64,000 nt of DNA from Rhizobium pisi. GTDB lineage: Bacteria; Pseudomonadota; Alphaproteobacteria; Rhizobiales; Rhizobiaceae. Positions 8,478-16,754 of this stretch are shown here, one piece after another. The stretch is from positions 336,106 through 400,105 of the forward strand of contig NZ_RJJT01000002.1 in assembly GCF_003938655.1 (NCBI RefSeq). The letters are read 5' to 3'. The first letter of the stretch is position 1. Each line of letters opens with the position of its first letter. A program made the position numbers and the translations under genes. The notes under the pieces are model-generated. The model was not told the DNA's origin. It searched no databases and worked only from the letters and a program-made list of their open reading frames with translations.

Positions 8478-9974
8478 TCAAGCGGCCTCCGATGCGGATG
8501 CGGCTGTGATAACCGCCTCCGTCGTCAGAGCGCTTCCAGTCAGTTCGCTGACGATTTTGCCGCGCGAGAAAACCAGCGCGCGGTGGCAGATATGGGCAAT
8601 TTCCTCGAAATCCGTCGAGACGACGACAACCGCGAGGCCGGCCTCGAGCGCCTGGGTGATCAGACGGTAGATTTCTGCACGCGCGCCGATGTCGACGCCG
8701 GCGGTCGGATCTTCCGCGATCAGCAGCTTGCGGCCAGTCGCCAGCCAGCGGCCAACGACGACCTTCTGCTGATTACCTCCGGAGAGGGCCTCTACCGGCA
8801 GATCCGGGTCGTTCGGCCTGAGGCCGACGGAATGACCGATCTTATGAGCAAGGTCGGCTTCGCCGCGTGGCGACAGGAAGGACAAAAGCCCACGTCCGAC
8901 GGCTCCCGGATTGAGGTAGGTGTTTTCCCGAATGGAAAGCGAGAGCGCCACGGATTCTTCCGTCCGGTCACGGGCGATTAGTCCGATCCCCGACGCCATG
9001 GCCCGCAGCGGGCTCGAAAGGTTAGGGGCCTCATCATGCAGCAGAACCGAGCCGTCGAAGGGCTCGCAGCCGAACAGTGCCCGGCCGATGCGTTCCTGAC
9101 CGGCACCGCGCAATCCGGCCAGTCCCAGAAGTTCACCTTCGCGGATATCGAAGGATATCGGGCTCGTACCGGCGCAGACGAGATCGCGAACCTTAACGAT
9201 CGCCTTGCCGGGCTTGATCTCGGTCTTCGAAAAGAGGCTGTCGCCGCTGCGGCCGATGATCATCGTGACGAGTTCGTCCGGGGTCGTCTCGCTGACGGGC
9301 TTCTGTCCCACCATGCAGCCGTCGCGCAGAACGGCGACCCGATCGGCGATCCGGAAAATCTCGTCGAGCCTGTGGGAGACGTAGATCATACCGACGCCGC
9401 GGTCCTTCAGCGGGCGGATCGCATTGAACAACCGGTCGACTTCATCGGCGGGAAGGCTCGCCGTCGGCTCGTCGAGCACAAGAACGTCGGCTTCGACGGC
9501 AAGTGCGCGAGCAATGGCGACAAGTGATTTTTCGGTGCGCGACAGGGCCGAGACCCGCGTGGTCGGATCGAAATCGCAGCCGACGAGCTTCAAGGCTTCC
9601 CGGGCGCGCGCCTGCGTCCTGTTCCAATCAATCAGGCCGCGACGCATCGAGAAGCCCTGCGACAGGCCCATATTCTCACCGACCGTCATCCACTCGATCA
9701 AACCAAGATCCTGATGGATGAAGGCAACCGGTTGCCGCTCGTTCGGCTTCGGGGGGCGATGATGGTAGCTCTGGCCGCGAAACAGGATGTCGCCGCTATC
9801 GGGCTTGTAGATGCCGGCAAGCGTCTTGATGAGCGTCGATTTGCCGGCGCCGTTCTCCCCGAGCAGCGCAAGAATTTCGCCCTCGCGCAAATCGATCGAG
9901 ACGTCGCGCAGCGCCTGCGTGCCGCCGAAGCTCTTGGTGATCGACTGGAACTCCAGCAGTCTCTTGGCTTCCAC
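8478..9974 (-). CDS. sugar ABC transporter ATP-binding protein (RbsA-like)
   Basis: A tandem ATPase of 498 residues from the chosen start. The first domain has Walker A GENGAGKST (about 39-47) and signature-region ALSRTEKSL. The second domain has the degenerate Walker A typical of this family (GLRGAGQERIGR) and a proper LSGGNQQKVVVGRWL signature. The frame extends to an ATG at 10004, but that start has no ribosome site and almost abuts the operator. A GTG at 9974 has GGGAGGAG six bases upstream and is preferred. This is the first gene of the importer operon, under a GntR-box operator. Confidence 0.9.
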   Translation of the reverse strand: MEAKRLLEFQSITKSFGGTQALRDVSIDLREGEILALLGENGAGKSTLIKTLAGIYKPDSGDILFRGQSYHHRPPKPNERQPVAFIHQDLGLIEWMTVGENMGLSQGFSMRRGLIDWNRTQARAREALKLVGCDFDPTTRVSALSRTEKSLVAIARALAVEADVLVLDEPTASLPADEVDRLFNAIRPLKDRGVGMIYVSHRLDEIFRIADRVAVLRDGCMVGQKPVSETTPDELVTMIIGRSGDSLFSKTEIKPGKAIVKVRDLVCAGTSPISFDIREGELLGLAGLRGAGQERIGRALFGCEPFDGSVLLHDEAPNLSSPLRAMASGIGLIARDRTEESVALSLSIRENTYLNPGAVGRGLLSFLSPRGEADLAHKIGHSVGLRPNDPDLPVEALSGGNQQKVVVGRWLATGRKLLIAEDPTAGVDIGARAEIYRLITQALEAGLAVVVVSTDFEEIAHICHRALVFSRGKIVSELTGSALTTEAVITAASASEAA

Positions 9975-9980
9975 TGTGGC

Positions 9981-9988
9981 TCCTCCCA
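9981..9988 (-). promoter_or_regulatory. ribosome-binding site that decides the ATPase start
   Basis: On the minus strand GGGAGGAG precedes a GTG at 9974 by about six bases. It is the only strong Shine-Dalgarno sequence near the N terminus and argues against the upstream ATG at 10004. Confidence 0.65.
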
Positions 9989-10010
9989 AAGCTGCGGTTG
10001 TCATTGCTGT

Positions 10011-10026
10011 ATGTTATCGATAACAT
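10011..10026. promoter_or_regulatory. GntR/IdnR-type operator of the importer operon
   Basis: ATGTTATCGATAACAT is a perfect 16-bp palindrome matching the E. coli GntR/IdnR operator pattern ATGTTA-N4-TAACAT. On the minus strand a TTGACC box (10035-10040) lies 17-18 bases from ATAACA/TAACAT inside the palindrome. Repressor binding would therefore cover the -10 region of the importer promoter. Confidence 0.85.
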
Positions 10027-10034
10027 TTATGGAT

Positions 10035-10040
10035 GGTCAA
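10035..10040 (-). promoter_or_regulatory. -35 box of the importer promoter
   Basis: TTGACC on the minus strand, with a candidate -10 (ATAACA or TAACAT) inside the operator at 10011-10026. The spacing and overlap fit a repressed promoter; no start site is known. Confidence 0.5.
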
Positions 10041-10080
10041 GCGGAAAGATGGCGATCTCGAATTTCTCCAGAGATTGAGA

Positions 10081-10974
10081 TCAATCGCCGCGGAGTCCGT
10101 CGAGAAGGCGCATCATCTCGGCCGAGTCCTTCGGCCCGAGACCGGCTGCGCAAAGCAGGCGGTGGATTTCGACCACTGCGCCCGTCATCGGCAATGGCGT
10201 CTTCGTCTTCAGCGCAAAGGCCTGAAGCGAATCCAGGTCCTTCAGCATGTTGTCGATCCTGCCGGTCGGCGAGAAATCCCGCGCGGCGAACTTCGCCATG
10301 AATTCCTGCATGATCCGGTTGTCCGCCCGGCCGCCGGCAAGGGCTCTCGGAATGGCTGCCGCATCGACGCCGCCGGCTTCCGCGAGCTTGACCGCCTCGG
10401 CGACGGCCTGAAACAGCACGGCGCAAAACAGCTGATTGATCAGCTTCGTAGTCTGCCCGGCGCCAGATGTGCCCATCAGCGTATAGTTGGCGGCAAGATG
10501 CCGCATCACCACACGCGCCCGCTCGAAATCCTCCAGGTTGCCGCCCGCCATGATCGTCAACCGTCCGCCGAGCGCGCCGGGCACGCCGCCGGAGAGCGGG
10601 CAATCCACCCATGCCATGCCCGTTTCCCGGCGCAGTCGCGCCGCCATCTCGGCCGTCTCGGCAGGATCGATGGACGACATGTCGATCAGCAGTTTGCCGG
10701 CATTCGCCGCCGCGGCGACACCCTTTTCACCGAAGACGACGGCGCGCACGATATTTGCGTGATTGAGGCTGAGCACGCAGAATTCCGAGGCCGAGACAGC
10801 ATCCTCTACGGAGCTCGCTGCGCGGGCGCCCTTGGCCACCAAAGCCGCGACTTTTTCGGCATCGAGATCGAAAACGGAGACCTTGTGCCCGGTTTCGATC
10901 AATCGGGTGACGATCGCCGTTCCCATGATGCCGGCGCCGATGACGGCGACATCTGCTCTATAATCATCCTGCAT
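10081..10974 (-). CDS. NAD(P)-dependent beta-hydroxyacid dehydrogenase
   Basis: A 297-residue enzyme of the 3-hydroxyisobutyrate / tartronate semialdehyde reductase family. It has the Rossmann motif GAGIMG (13-18), the substrate-binding stretch DCPLSGGVPGA (about 118-128) and the catalytic lysine in GAGQTTKLINQ (about 176). It overlaps the end of gntK by 11 bases and is the third gene of the idnO-gntK operon. The family oxidises small beta-hydroxyacids reversibly; a sugar-acid-derived substrate is likely here, but the exact one cannot be stated. Confidence 0.88.
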   Translation of the reverse strand: MQDDYRADVAVIGAGIMGTAIVTRLIETGHKVSVFDLDAEKVAALVAKGARAASSVEDAVSASEFCVLSLNHANIVRAVVFGEKGVAAAANAGKLLIDMSSIDPAETAEMAARLRRETGMAWVDCPLSGGVPGALGGRLTIMAGGNLEDFERARVVMRHLAANYTLMGTSGAGQTTKLINQLFCAVLFQAVAEAVKLAEAGGVDAAAIPRALAGGRADNRIMQEFMAKFAARDFSPTGRIDNMLKDLDSLQAFALKTKTPLPMTGAVVEIHRLLCAAGLGPKDSAEMMRLLDGLRGD

Positions 10975-11521
10975 GATAATCTCCTCCCTTGACGGCCATG
11001 CCGCTCAGTCCCTTGCAAGCCAGCGCCACAATATCATCCAAGGCATTGTCGATCGCCACCGTCACCACACCGGCTTCGCCGGTCGGCGGCTCCAGCGTCC
11101 GCAGCTGGCTGTCGAGCAGGGACGCCGGCATGAAATGGCCCTGGCGCGCCTGCATCCGTGACAGCAGCAGGTCGCGGGATCCCTCCAGGAAAACAAAGGC
11201 CAGGCGCCCGCCCGCCGCCTGCCGCAGCCTGTCTCGATAGCTTCTCTTCAGCGCCGAACAGGAAATCACCAATCCTTGCGATGCATCCTGTGAGGTTCTT
11301 ATTTCCTCGCCGATCCGGTCGAGCCACGGTAGGCGGTCGTCATCGGCAAGCGGTATGCCCCGCGCCATCTTCTCAACGTTTTGAGCGGGATGGAGCCGAT
11401 CGCCCTCCAGAAACGGTATGCCGTTTCGGGCAGCGAGCCGTTCTCCGACCGAGGATTTGCCGCAGCCGCTGACGCCCATGACAATGACGGCCAGAGGCGG
11501 TGCCTTCTTCGCGAAGCTCAT
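10964..11521 (-). CDS. gntK: gluconokinase
   Basis: A 185-residue P-loop kinase that phosphorylates D-gluconate to 6-phosphogluconate. The Walker A is GVSGCGKS (16-23). Other hallmarks are FLEGDRLHPAQNVEKMARGIPLADDDRLPWL and the CSALKRSYRDRLR segment. The length is normal for the family. The frame runs further upstream, but the ATG at 11521 fits the known N terminus and lies 13 bases after idnO. It completes the idonate to gluconate to 6-phosphogluconate route. Confidence 0.93.
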   Translation of the reverse strand: MSFAKKAPPLAVIVMGVSGCGKSSVGERLAARNGIPFLEGDRLHPAQNVEKMARGIPLADDDRLPWLDRIGEEIRTSQDASQGLVISCSALKRSYRDRLRQAAGGRLAFVFLEGSRDLLLSRMQARQGHFMPASLLDSQLRTLEPPTGEAGVVTVAIDNALDDIVALACKGLSGMAVKGGDYHAG

Positions 11522-11534
11522 CGTCCCACCTCTG

Positions 11535-12299
11535 TCAGAGGCAGGTCGTGATGCCGCCGTCGACATACAGCGTGTGCCCGTTGATGAAGGACGAACCGCG
11601 GCCCGACAGGAAAACGGCAGCCCCGACCAGTTCCTCGACATTGCCCCAGCGGCCGGCCGGGGTGCGCTTCTCCAGCCAGGACGAGAATTCGGGATTATCG
11701 ACGAGCGCCTGGTTCAGCGGCGTCTTGAAATAGCCCGGCGCGATCGCATTGATCTGCAGGCCATGCTTGGCCCAGTCGGCACACATGCCGCGGGTCAGGT
11801 TCCGCACTGCGCCCTTGGTCGCCGTATAGGGAGCGATGCCGGGGCGCGCCAGTTCGCTTTGAACGGAGGCGATATTGATGATCTTGCCCTGGCCGCGGGC
11901 GATCATGCCCTGGGCCGCCGCTTGGCCGACGTAAAAGACGCTCGAAATATTGGTGGTCAGCAGCAATTCCCATTTGTCCGCCGGGAAGTGTTCCAGGGGC
12001 GTGCGAAATTGCATGCCGGCATTGTTGATCAGGATGTCGAGCGGCCCGATATCGGCTTCGATCGCCGCGATCCCCTGTGCGGCAGCGTCCTTGCTGGTCA
12101 CGTCGAAGACGGCCGCATGGGCCGACAGGCCTTGATCCCGGAGGCTTTCGACCGCGCGCTGGACCGTTTCCGCCGTGCGGCCGTTGATGATGACCTCGGC
12201 TCCATACTGCGCCAGGCCCTCGGCCAACGCATAGCCGATCCCCTGGCTAGAGCCGGTGATGAGAGCCAACCGTCCGGTAAGATCAAACAGGTTCTTCAT
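11535..12299 (-). CDS. idnO: gluconate 5-dehydrogenase (5-ketogluconate reductase)
   Basis: A 254-residue short-chain dehydrogenase. Motifs are TGSSQGIG (15-22), NNAG (92-95), catalytic Ser145 in INIASVQSE, and Tyr158-x3-Lys162 in PYTATK. It resembles E. coli IdnO closely (shared SVQSEL-type and KRTPAxRWG segments), which reduces 5-keto-D-gluconate to D-gluconate. The ATG at 12299 follows GGAGGAG; the frame's longer upstream extension is not credible. It is the first gene of the minus-strand operon and shares the operator at 12385-12402 with the divergent reductase gene. Confidence 0.9.
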   Translation of the reverse strand: MKNLFDLTGRLALITGSSQGIGYALAEGLAQYGAEVIINGRTAETVQRAVESLRDQGLSAHAAVFDVTSKDAAAQGIAAIEADIGPLDILINNAGMQFRTPLEHFPADKWELLLTTNISSVFYVGQAAAQGMIARGQGKIINIASVQSELARPGIAPYTATKGAVRNLTRGMCADWAKHGLQINAIAPGYFKTPLNQALVDNPEFSSWLEKRTPAGRWGNVEELVGAAVFLSGRGSSFINGHTLYVDGGITTCL

Positions 12300-12362
12300 G
12301 CAAATCACTCCTCCAGTCTCGCTGCGGGTAACGGCTTGCGCCGTCACCCGGGTGAAACTTAC

Positions 12363-12390
12363 TTGACATCCCTTTCCCGGATTATATGTT
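12363..12390 (+). promoter_or_regulatory. promoter of the ketoacid reductase-idnD operon
   Basis: TTGACA (12363-12368), 16 bases, then TATGTT (12385-12390). The -10 element is the left half of the operator palindrome, so a bound repressor would occlude RNA polymerase. Confidence 0.65.
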
Positions 12391-12407
12391 ATCGATAACA
12401 TAATCAA
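12381..12407 (-). promoter_or_regulatory. promoter of the idnO-gntK operon
   Basis: On the minus strand TTGATT (12407-12402), 15 bases, then a perfect TATAAT (12386-12381). The operator palindrome fills the spacer, so one repressor site covers both divergent promoters. Confidence 0.6.
12385..12402. promoter_or_regulatory. shared divergent GntR/IdnR-type operator
   Basis: TATGTTATCGATAACATA is an 18-bp perfect palindrome and contains the same 16-bp core found at 10011-10026. It lies between the divergent idnO and ketoacid reductase genes and overlaps the predicted promoter elements of both. Confidence 0.88.
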
Positions 12408-12433
12408 CTGCCAAAATGCGGGATGGAGACGAA

Positions 12434-13375
12434 ATGCCTGAGGTAGAAATCTTGATGGCCGGTGCGTATCCGGAATGGGACATGGTGGATCTGGAGGCGA
12501 ATTATCGTGTCCACCGCCTGTGGGAAGCGGCGGATCGGCAGGAACTGATTTCAAAAGTCGGCGGCGATATCCGCGCCATTGCTACCCGTGGCGAACTCGG
12601 CGCTTCCGCCGATCTGATGAAGCGACTGCCGAAACTGGAGATCGTCTCCTGCTACGGCGTCGGCACCGACGCGATCGACCTGTCCTATGCCCGCGCCAAC
12701 GGCATTCGCGTGACGAACACGCCCGACGTGCTCACCGAGGATGTCGCCGATATCGCCATCGGATTGCTGCTCGCCACGGCGCGACAGATCCCGCAGGGCG
12801 ATGTTTTCGTCCGCACCGGCCAGTGGGGCAACGTTGCCATGCCACTGGTAACGCGGGTGTCCGGCAAGAAGGTGGGCATCGTCGGCATGGGACGGATCGG
12901 AAAGGCAATCGCCAGAAGGGCTGCCGCCTTCGGCTGCGACATTTCCTATTTTACCCGCAATGAACACAAGGACGTTGCCTACGCCTACCAGCCCGACCTC
13001 ATAAAGCTTGCCGATTGGGCCGATTTTCTGGTCGTCATCGTCCCGGGAGGGGCAGCGACGACGAAGATCATCAATGCGCCAGTGCTCGACGCTCTCGGCC
13101 CCAACGGCATCCTGATCAATGTTTCGCGCGGGACGACCGTCGATGAGGAAGCGCTGATCGCAGCGCTCCAGGACCGCACCATTCAGGCCGCAGGCCTTGA
13201 CGTCTTCCTGAACGAACCGAGGATCGACGCACGTTTCCTGGCGCTTGAGAATGTCGTGTTGCAGCCCCATCACGGCTCTGGCACTGTCGAAACGCGCAAG
13301 GCCATGGGCCAGTTGGTCAGAGACAATCTCGCTGCGCATTTTGCGGGTGGCCCGCTTCCAACTCCCGTCGTGTGA
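12434..13375 (+). CDS. 2-ketogluconate / glyoxylate-hydroxypyruvate reductase-type D-2-hydroxyacid dehydrogenase
   Basis: A 313-residue NAD(P)-dependent enzyme of the GhrB-like group. It shows GVGTDAIDLSYA, the Rossmann motif GMGRIGKA and the catalytic Arg (NVSRG), Glu (LNEPR) and His (QPHHGSGT). The family reduces 2-keto acids such as 2-ketogluconate, glyoxylate and hydroxypyruvate; in this regulon 2-ketogluconate is the likeliest. An ATG at 12416 is in frame, but GGAG eight bases before the ATG at 12434 favours the shorter start. idnD follows 10 bases downstream, so they form an operon. Confidence 0.88.
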   Translation: MPEVEILMAGAYPEWDMVDLEANYRVHRLWEAADRQELISKVGGDIRAIATRGELGASADLMKRLPKLEIVSCYGVGTDAIDLSYARANGIRVTNTPDVLTEDVADIAIGLLLATARQIPQGDVFVRTGQWGNVAMPLVTRVSGKKVGIVGMGRIGKAIARRAAAFGCDISYFTRNEHKDVAYAYQPDLIKLADWADFLVVIVPGGAATTKIINAPVLDALGPNGILINVSRGTTVDEEALIAALQDRTIQAAGLDVFLNEPRIDARFLALENVVLQPHHGSGTVETRKAMGQLVRDNLAAHFAGGPLPTPVV

Positions 13376-13385
13376 GGATCCCGAT

Positions 13386-14417
13386 ATGAAAGCCATCGTC
13401 ATTCATGCGGCCAAAGATCTCAGGATCGAGGAGCGCGAACCGGAGATCGCGGGAGCCGGGCAGGTGGAGATCGCCATCGAAGCCGGCGGTATCTGCGGTT
13501 CCGACCTGCATTATTACAATCATGGCGGCTTCGGCACCGTTCGCCTGCGCGAACCGATGATCCTCGGCCATGAGATCGCCGGCACGATCAAGGCGCTGGG
13601 TGCCGGCGTCACAGACCTTGCCGTGGGGGATCGTGTCGCGGTTTCCCCGAGCAGGCCGTGCAACCATTGCCAATATTGCCTGAAGGGACAGCAGAACCAC
13701 TGCCTCAACATGCGGTTTTACGGCAGCGCCATGCCAATGCCGCATATTCAGGGCGGCTTTCGCCAGCGCCTGGTGGCGGAGCGCTGGCAATGCCACAAGG
13801 TCGCCGACGGCATTTCCATTCACGAGGCCGCCTTCGCCGAACCTTTTGCCGTGACGCTGCATGCGGCAAACCGCGCCGGATCGCTGCTTGGCAAACGGGT
13901 GCTTGTCACCGGTTGCGGCCCCATCGGGATGCTGGCAATCGTTGCGGCGCGCGTTCTCGGCGCCCGCGAAATCGTGGCGACCGATGTGACCGACAGTGTT
14001 CTGGCCATTGCCCGCACCAGTGGCGCGGACCGAACGATCAACGTGGCAACGCATGCAGCCGACCTTGCCGCTTACAGCGCCGACAAGGGATATTTCGACG
14101 TCATGTTCGAGGCGTCAGGCAATGAGAGGGCCGTGCGCGCCGGCCTGGAAACACTGAAGCCTCGCGCCGTTCTCGTGCAGCTTGGCCTCGGCGGCGATGT
14201 CTCCATTCCGCAGAACATGATCGTTGCGAAAGAAATCGAGATGCGCGGGACTTTCCGTTTCCACGAGGAGTTTGGGCTCGCCGTCGAATTGATCAATGCG
14301 TGTCGCGTCGATTTGAAGCCTCTGCTGACGGGTGTTTTTGCCATCGACGAGGCCGTCGCTGCTTTCGAATTGGCGGGCGATCGCAGCAAGTCGATGAAAG
14401 TGCAGATCGCCTTCTGA
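13386..14417 (+). CDS. idnD: L-idonate 5-dehydrogenase
   Basis: A 343-residue zinc-dependent medium-chain dehydrogenase that oxidises L-idonate to 5-ketogluconate. Catalytic zinc ligands are Cys37 (GGICGSDLHYY) and His62-Glu63 (GHE); structural zinc cysteines are 92, 95, 98 and 106. The segment MRFYGSAMPMPHIQGGF and the nucleotide motif GCGPIG match IdnD rather than general sorbitol dehydrogenases. The ATG at 13386 is preceded by GAGG. With idnO and gntK it forms the complete idonate pathway described in E. coli. Confidence 0.9.
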   Translation: MKAIVIHAAKDLRIEEREPEIAGAGQVEIAIEAGGICGSDLHYYNHGGFGTVRLREPMILGHEIAGTIKALGAGVTDLAVGDRVAVSPSRPCNHCQYCLKGQQNHCLNMRFYGSAMPMPHIQGGFRQRLVAERWQCHKVADGISIHEAAFAEPFAVTLHAANRAGSLLGKRVLVTGCGPIGMLAIVAARVLGAREIVATDVTDSVLAIARTSGADRTINVATHAADLAAYSADKGYFDVMFEASGNERAVRAGLETLKPRAVLVQLGLGGDVSIPQNMIVAKEIEMRGTFRFHEEFGLAVELINACRVDLKPLLTGVFAIDEAVAAFELAGDRSKSMKVQIAF

Positions 14418-14486
14418 CCCAACCACGTGATTCCCTAAGTCGGAATCGCGTAGAGATAATATTATCGCCAATTCAAATTGTTGCAG

Positions 14487-14514
14487 CGCCGCGCGTCTGA
14501 AAAGACGTGCGGCG
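14487..14514. terminator. hairpin between convergent idnD and the LacI-type regulator
   Basis: CGCCGCGCGTCT, loop GAAA-type, then AGACGTGCGGCG; one G-T wobble in a 12-bp stem. It is placed to stop transcripts from both sides. There is no long T run. Confidence 0.65.
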
Positions 14515-14523
14515 TGGTCGTGC

Positions 14524-15600
14524 TCACACTGTCGGCGCGCCGGCGCGATCGGTGCTTTCGCGCAAGACAACCCTATAGCTGGTCAATGTGATCTCGTCGC
14601 CGGTCGCCTCGCCGCTTTGCAGGGCGTGCAGCAGGCGAGCAGCCGCCTGGCGGCCGATGCCATAACAGTCCACATTGATGGTCGTGATGCGCGGATGACA
14701 GATGGATGAGATCTCATAGTCGCCGAAACCGGCAACGGCGATGTCCCGCGGAACCTTCATTCCCCTGCGCGTACATTCCATGATGGCGCCGAAAGCGGAA
14801 AGGTCGGAGACGCAGAGAACCACTTCCGTGTCCGGCCAGCGCTCCAGCAGGCTGACGATAGCCTGGCCGCCCTGCTCCATGGTGATGGGCGGGACGCCGA
14901 AGGAAATCATCCGCCCCGGTCCCAGGCCGAGTTCTTCGACAGTCTTCTGGAAACCGCTTCGCCGCTGGCTGCCGCGCGTATCGCGCGCCGTCGTTCCGCC
15001 GATATAGCCGAACTTCCGATATCCCTGGCTGGCAAGCGTGCGCACCAGCAAAGCCATCGCCTCGCTGTTGGAAAAGCCGACGACATGATTGATCGGGTCT
15101 TCCGGAAGTTCCCAGGTTTCGACAACGGGAATGCCGGCTTTTGCAAGCATCCGCCGCGCCCGCGCGGTATGTGAACCACCGGTCAGGATGATGCCTTCCG
15201 GGCGGCGGCGCAGCATCGCCTCGATCAGCTCTTCTTCCTTCTCCGCCGAATAGTCGGTATAGCCGAGAAGAAGCTGCAGACCGGTATTCTCCAGCGCATC
15301 GGTAATCCCTCGCGCTGTGTCGGAAAAATTTGAATTGTTGATGGACGGCACCAGCGCCGCGATGAAGCCGCTGCGCCGCGACGAAAGACTGCCGGCCGAA
15401 AGATCGAGCACATAGCCCAGCGCGTCGACGGCTTCCATGATGCGCTTGCGGGTCTCCTCGGAAACACTCGCATCCTGTCGAAAAGCGCGCGAAACGGTCA
15501 TGGCCGATACGCCGACATATTTGGCGACCTCCGCCATCGTCAGCTTTTGAGCATCTCCCGGCTTGAGACGCTTGTCTTTCGGCTCATCCTCGTTTTTCAC
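14524..15600 (-). CDS. LacI-family repressor of the idonate/gluconate regulon (GntR/IdnR-like)
   Basis: A 358-residue regulator. An N-terminal helix-turn-helix (about 20-45, MAEVAKYVGVSAMTVSRAFR) and hinge region precede a periplasmic-binding-like sensor domain with the VCVSDLSAFGAIMEC and VAGFGDYEISSICHPRITTI motifs usual for gluconate-type LacI regulators. It is embedded among its likely targets. Four palindromes of the GntR operator class (three clear, one degenerate in front of this gene) support a regulon with autoregulation. The inducer is presumably gluconate, idonate, a keto form or 6-phosphogluconate. Confidence 0.9.
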   Translation of the reverse strand: MKNEDEPKDKRLKPGDAQKLTMAEVAKYVGVSAMTVSRAFRQDASVSEETRKRIMEAVDALGYVLDLSAGSLSSRRSGFIAALVPSINNSNFSDTARGITDALENTGLQLLLGYTDYSAEKEEELIEAMLRRRPEGIILTGGSHTARARRMLAKAGIPVVETWELPEDPINHVVGFSNSEAMALLVRTLASQGYRKFGYIGGTTARDTRGSQRRSGFQKTVEELGLGPGRMISFGVPPITMEQGGQAIVSLLERWPDTEVVLCVSDLSAFGAIMECTRRGMKVPRDIAVAGFGDYEISSICHPRITTINVDCYGIGRQAAARLLHALQSGEATGDEITLTSYRVVLRESTDRAGAPTV

Positions 15601-15650
15601 TGGTCTCCGCTTTCACAAAGCTTCAGAGTCGGGCAGTTCGAGACACGATA

Positions 15651-15666
15651 AAGTTATCGCTATCAT
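15651..15666. promoter_or_regulatory. degenerate operator upstream of the LacI-type regulator
   Basis: AAGTTATCGCTATCAT matches 13 of 16 positions of ATGTTATCGATAACAT and lies about 50 bases upstream of the regulator start, suggesting weak autoregulation. Confidence 0.5.
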
Positions 15667-15785
15667 CCTACAATCGATATTATTGCAGCCATACGTCGTT
15701 CCACAGCTTGAAAAGCCGAATTCGGGCGGGATTTCCGCAGGTGCGGACGCATCAACATCTGTACGAGACCTGAAAAACAAGACAA

Positions 15786-15803
15786 GATGATATCGATAAC
15801 AAT
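15786..15803. promoter_or_regulatory. operator in front of the SMP-30 lactonase gene
   Basis: The core TGATATCGATAACA differs from the perfect operator core TGTTATCGATAACA at one base. It lies immediately before the AGGAGG ribosome site of the lactonase gene, adding that gene to the regulon. Confidence 0.7.
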
Positions 15804-15820
15804 TTGAGATAGGAGGCATC

Positions 15821-16747
15821 ATGTTCGGGGAAATCGAAGGTACGGGGTTCGAGGTTCTCGATCCGCGCTTTGAAAGCTGCTTCGTCGGCCATGCTCGTGT
15901 CGAACGGCTCTGGACCGGCGGCCGTTGGCTGGAGGGACCGGCGTGGTTTGCCGCGGGCCGTTATTTGGTTTTCTCCGATATCCCCAACAATCGGATGATG
16001 CGCTACGACGATACCAGCGGGCATACCTCCGTCTTCCGCTCGCCCAGCAACAACTCGAACGGCAACACCGTCGATAATCAGGGTCGGCTCCTCACCTGCG
16101 AGCATCTGACGCGCTGTGTCACGCGAACCGAATTCGACGGCAGGGTCAGCGTCCTGGCCAACCGGATCACGGGTAAGCGGTTCAATTCCCCAAACGATGT
16201 CACCGTCAAATCCGATGGCACGGTCTGGTTCACAGACCCGAGCTACGGCATCCTCCACGATTACGAGGGCGACTACGGAGAAGAGGAAATCGGCGGATGC
16301 CATGTTTACCGGCATGATCCGGCGACGGGCGCGACCGATCAGATGACATCCGACTTCGTCAAGCCGAACGGGCTGGCTTTCTCACCTGACGAGACAGTGC
16401 TCTACATCGCCGACACCGGCGCCTCGCACCTGCCGGGCGGTCCGCGTCATATAAGAAAATTCGCAGTGTCAAGCGATGGAAAGCTCACTGATCTCGGCGT
16501 TTTCGCCGAATGCACCGCCGGCTTTTTCGATGGCTTTCGCGTCGACCGGAAGGGAAGGATATGGGCGAGCGCCGGCGACGGCGTGCACGCCTATGATCCT
16601 GACGGCACTCTGCTCGGCAAGATCCATATTCCCGAGATCGTTTCCAATGTTGCTTTCGCAGGAGAGAAACTGAACCGTCTCTTCATCACTGCGACCACCT
16701 CTCTTTACGCTGTTTATCTCACGGCCAACGGATCGAGACTGGGTTAA
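15821..16747 (+). CDS. SMP-30/gluconolactonase family lactonase
   Basis: A 308-residue six-bladed beta-propeller hydrolase that opens sugar lactones to aldonic acids. Metal-site residues are visible: Glu39 in LEGPAW, the Asn of RFNSPNDV (about 125-130) and the Asp of FFDGFRVD (about 230). YIADTGASH and GRIWASAGDGVHAYDPDG are typical blade motifs. It starts with AGGAGG and ATG, downstream of a GntR-type operator, and no signal peptide is evident, so it acts in the cytoplasm. It would deliver gluconate or idonate from lactones to GntK and IdnD/IdnO. Confidence 0.9.
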   Translation: MFGEIEGTGFEVLDPRFESCFVGHARVERLWTGGRWLEGPAWFAAGRYLVFSDIPNNRMMRYDDTSGHTSVFRSPSNNSNGNTVDNQGRLLTCEHLTRCVTRTEFDGRVSVLANRITGKRFNSPNDVTVKSDGTVWFTDPSYGILHDYEGDYGEEEIGGCHVYRHDPATGATDQMTSDFVKPNGLAFSPDETVLYIADTGASHLPGGPRHIRKFAVSSDGKLTDLGVFAECTAGFFDGFRVDRKGRIWASAGDGVHAYDPDGTLLGKIHIPEIVSNVAFAGEKLNRLFITATTSLYAVYLTANGSRLG

Positions 16748-16754
16748 CGCCGAG

